Shown here in pieces: positions 5,669-5,686 of a DNA stretch of 5,686 bases; position 1 is the stretch's first letter, and the number at the start of each line of letters is the position of its first letter. Both the position numbers and the translations under genes were made by a program. This stretch comes from an uncultured Eubacteriales bacterium. GTDB lineage: Bacteria; Bacillota; Clostridia; Lachnospirales; Lachnospiraceae. Under the pieces are notes generated by a model, which was not told the DNA's origin, searched no databases, and saw only the letters and a list, made by a program, of their open reading frames with translations. Location: the NCBI GenBank assembly GCA_949286775.1, contig CASEDW010000092.1, positions 1 through 5,686 on the forward strand. Direction: 5' to 3'.

Positions 5669-5686
5669 CGAGAAATGCATTTACAT

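Noticed and set aside
1..5686. Defence system, mobile element, CRISPR array or biosynthetic cluster
   Set aside because: All five genes belong to known housekeeping or metabolic families (the acyltransferase by family only). No transposase, integrase, terminal inverted repeats or spaced direct-repeat array is visible.

Overview
The window looks like an ordinary chromosomal housekeeping segment from a Gram-positive anaerobe of class Clostridia. The Era, RecO and GlgB sequences read like Lachnospiraceae or a close relative. The evidence is the adjacent era-recO pair, a shortened RecO with no cysteine-pair zinc module, a clostridial-type branching enzyme, sigma-A-like promoters and AGGAGA/GGAGG ribosome binding sites. 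The family-level placement is inference from remembered homologues. No mobile element, CRISPR array, RNA gene or phage gene was found.

Layout, left to right. Positions 1-2424 are a tightly packed plus-strand operon. It holds the 3' four-fifths of era (ribosome-assembly GTPase, cut by the window edge), recO (recombinational repair, 5 bp later), and an integral-membrane acyltransferase-3 family protein whose start codon overlaps the recO stop as ATGA. A strong hairpin with a T-tract at 2429-2482 closes this operon. It also faces the end of the convergent gene glgB, so it probably terminates both strands.

Positions 2495-4474 on the minus strand encode a complete 1,4-alpha-glucan branching enzyme with all four GH13 motifs and a lysine/arginine-rich tail. 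Its start is fixed by an AGGAGA ribosome binding site, and an extended -10 promoter lies just upstream. Across a roughly 90-bp AT-rich divergent gap, a plus-strand RluA-family pseudouridine synthase with an S4 domain runs from about 4567 to 5556. Its N-terminal start is uncertain.

The last 130 bp (5557-5686) hold no gene. They contain a 15-bp tandem duplication over the stop codon of the synthase, a GC-rich block of nested inverted repeats, and a convincing extended -10 promoter pointing out of the window.

Functionally, Era and the pseudouridine synthase both act on rRNA or ribosomes, RecO on DNA repair, GlgB on glycogen-type storage polysaccharide, and the acyltransferase probably on an envelope glycan. 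These are neighbours rather than one pathway. I do not see a new biological system. The points worth a second look are the regulatory architecture between glgB and the synthase, the membrane acyltransferase coupled to recO, and the structured intergenic block on the right.
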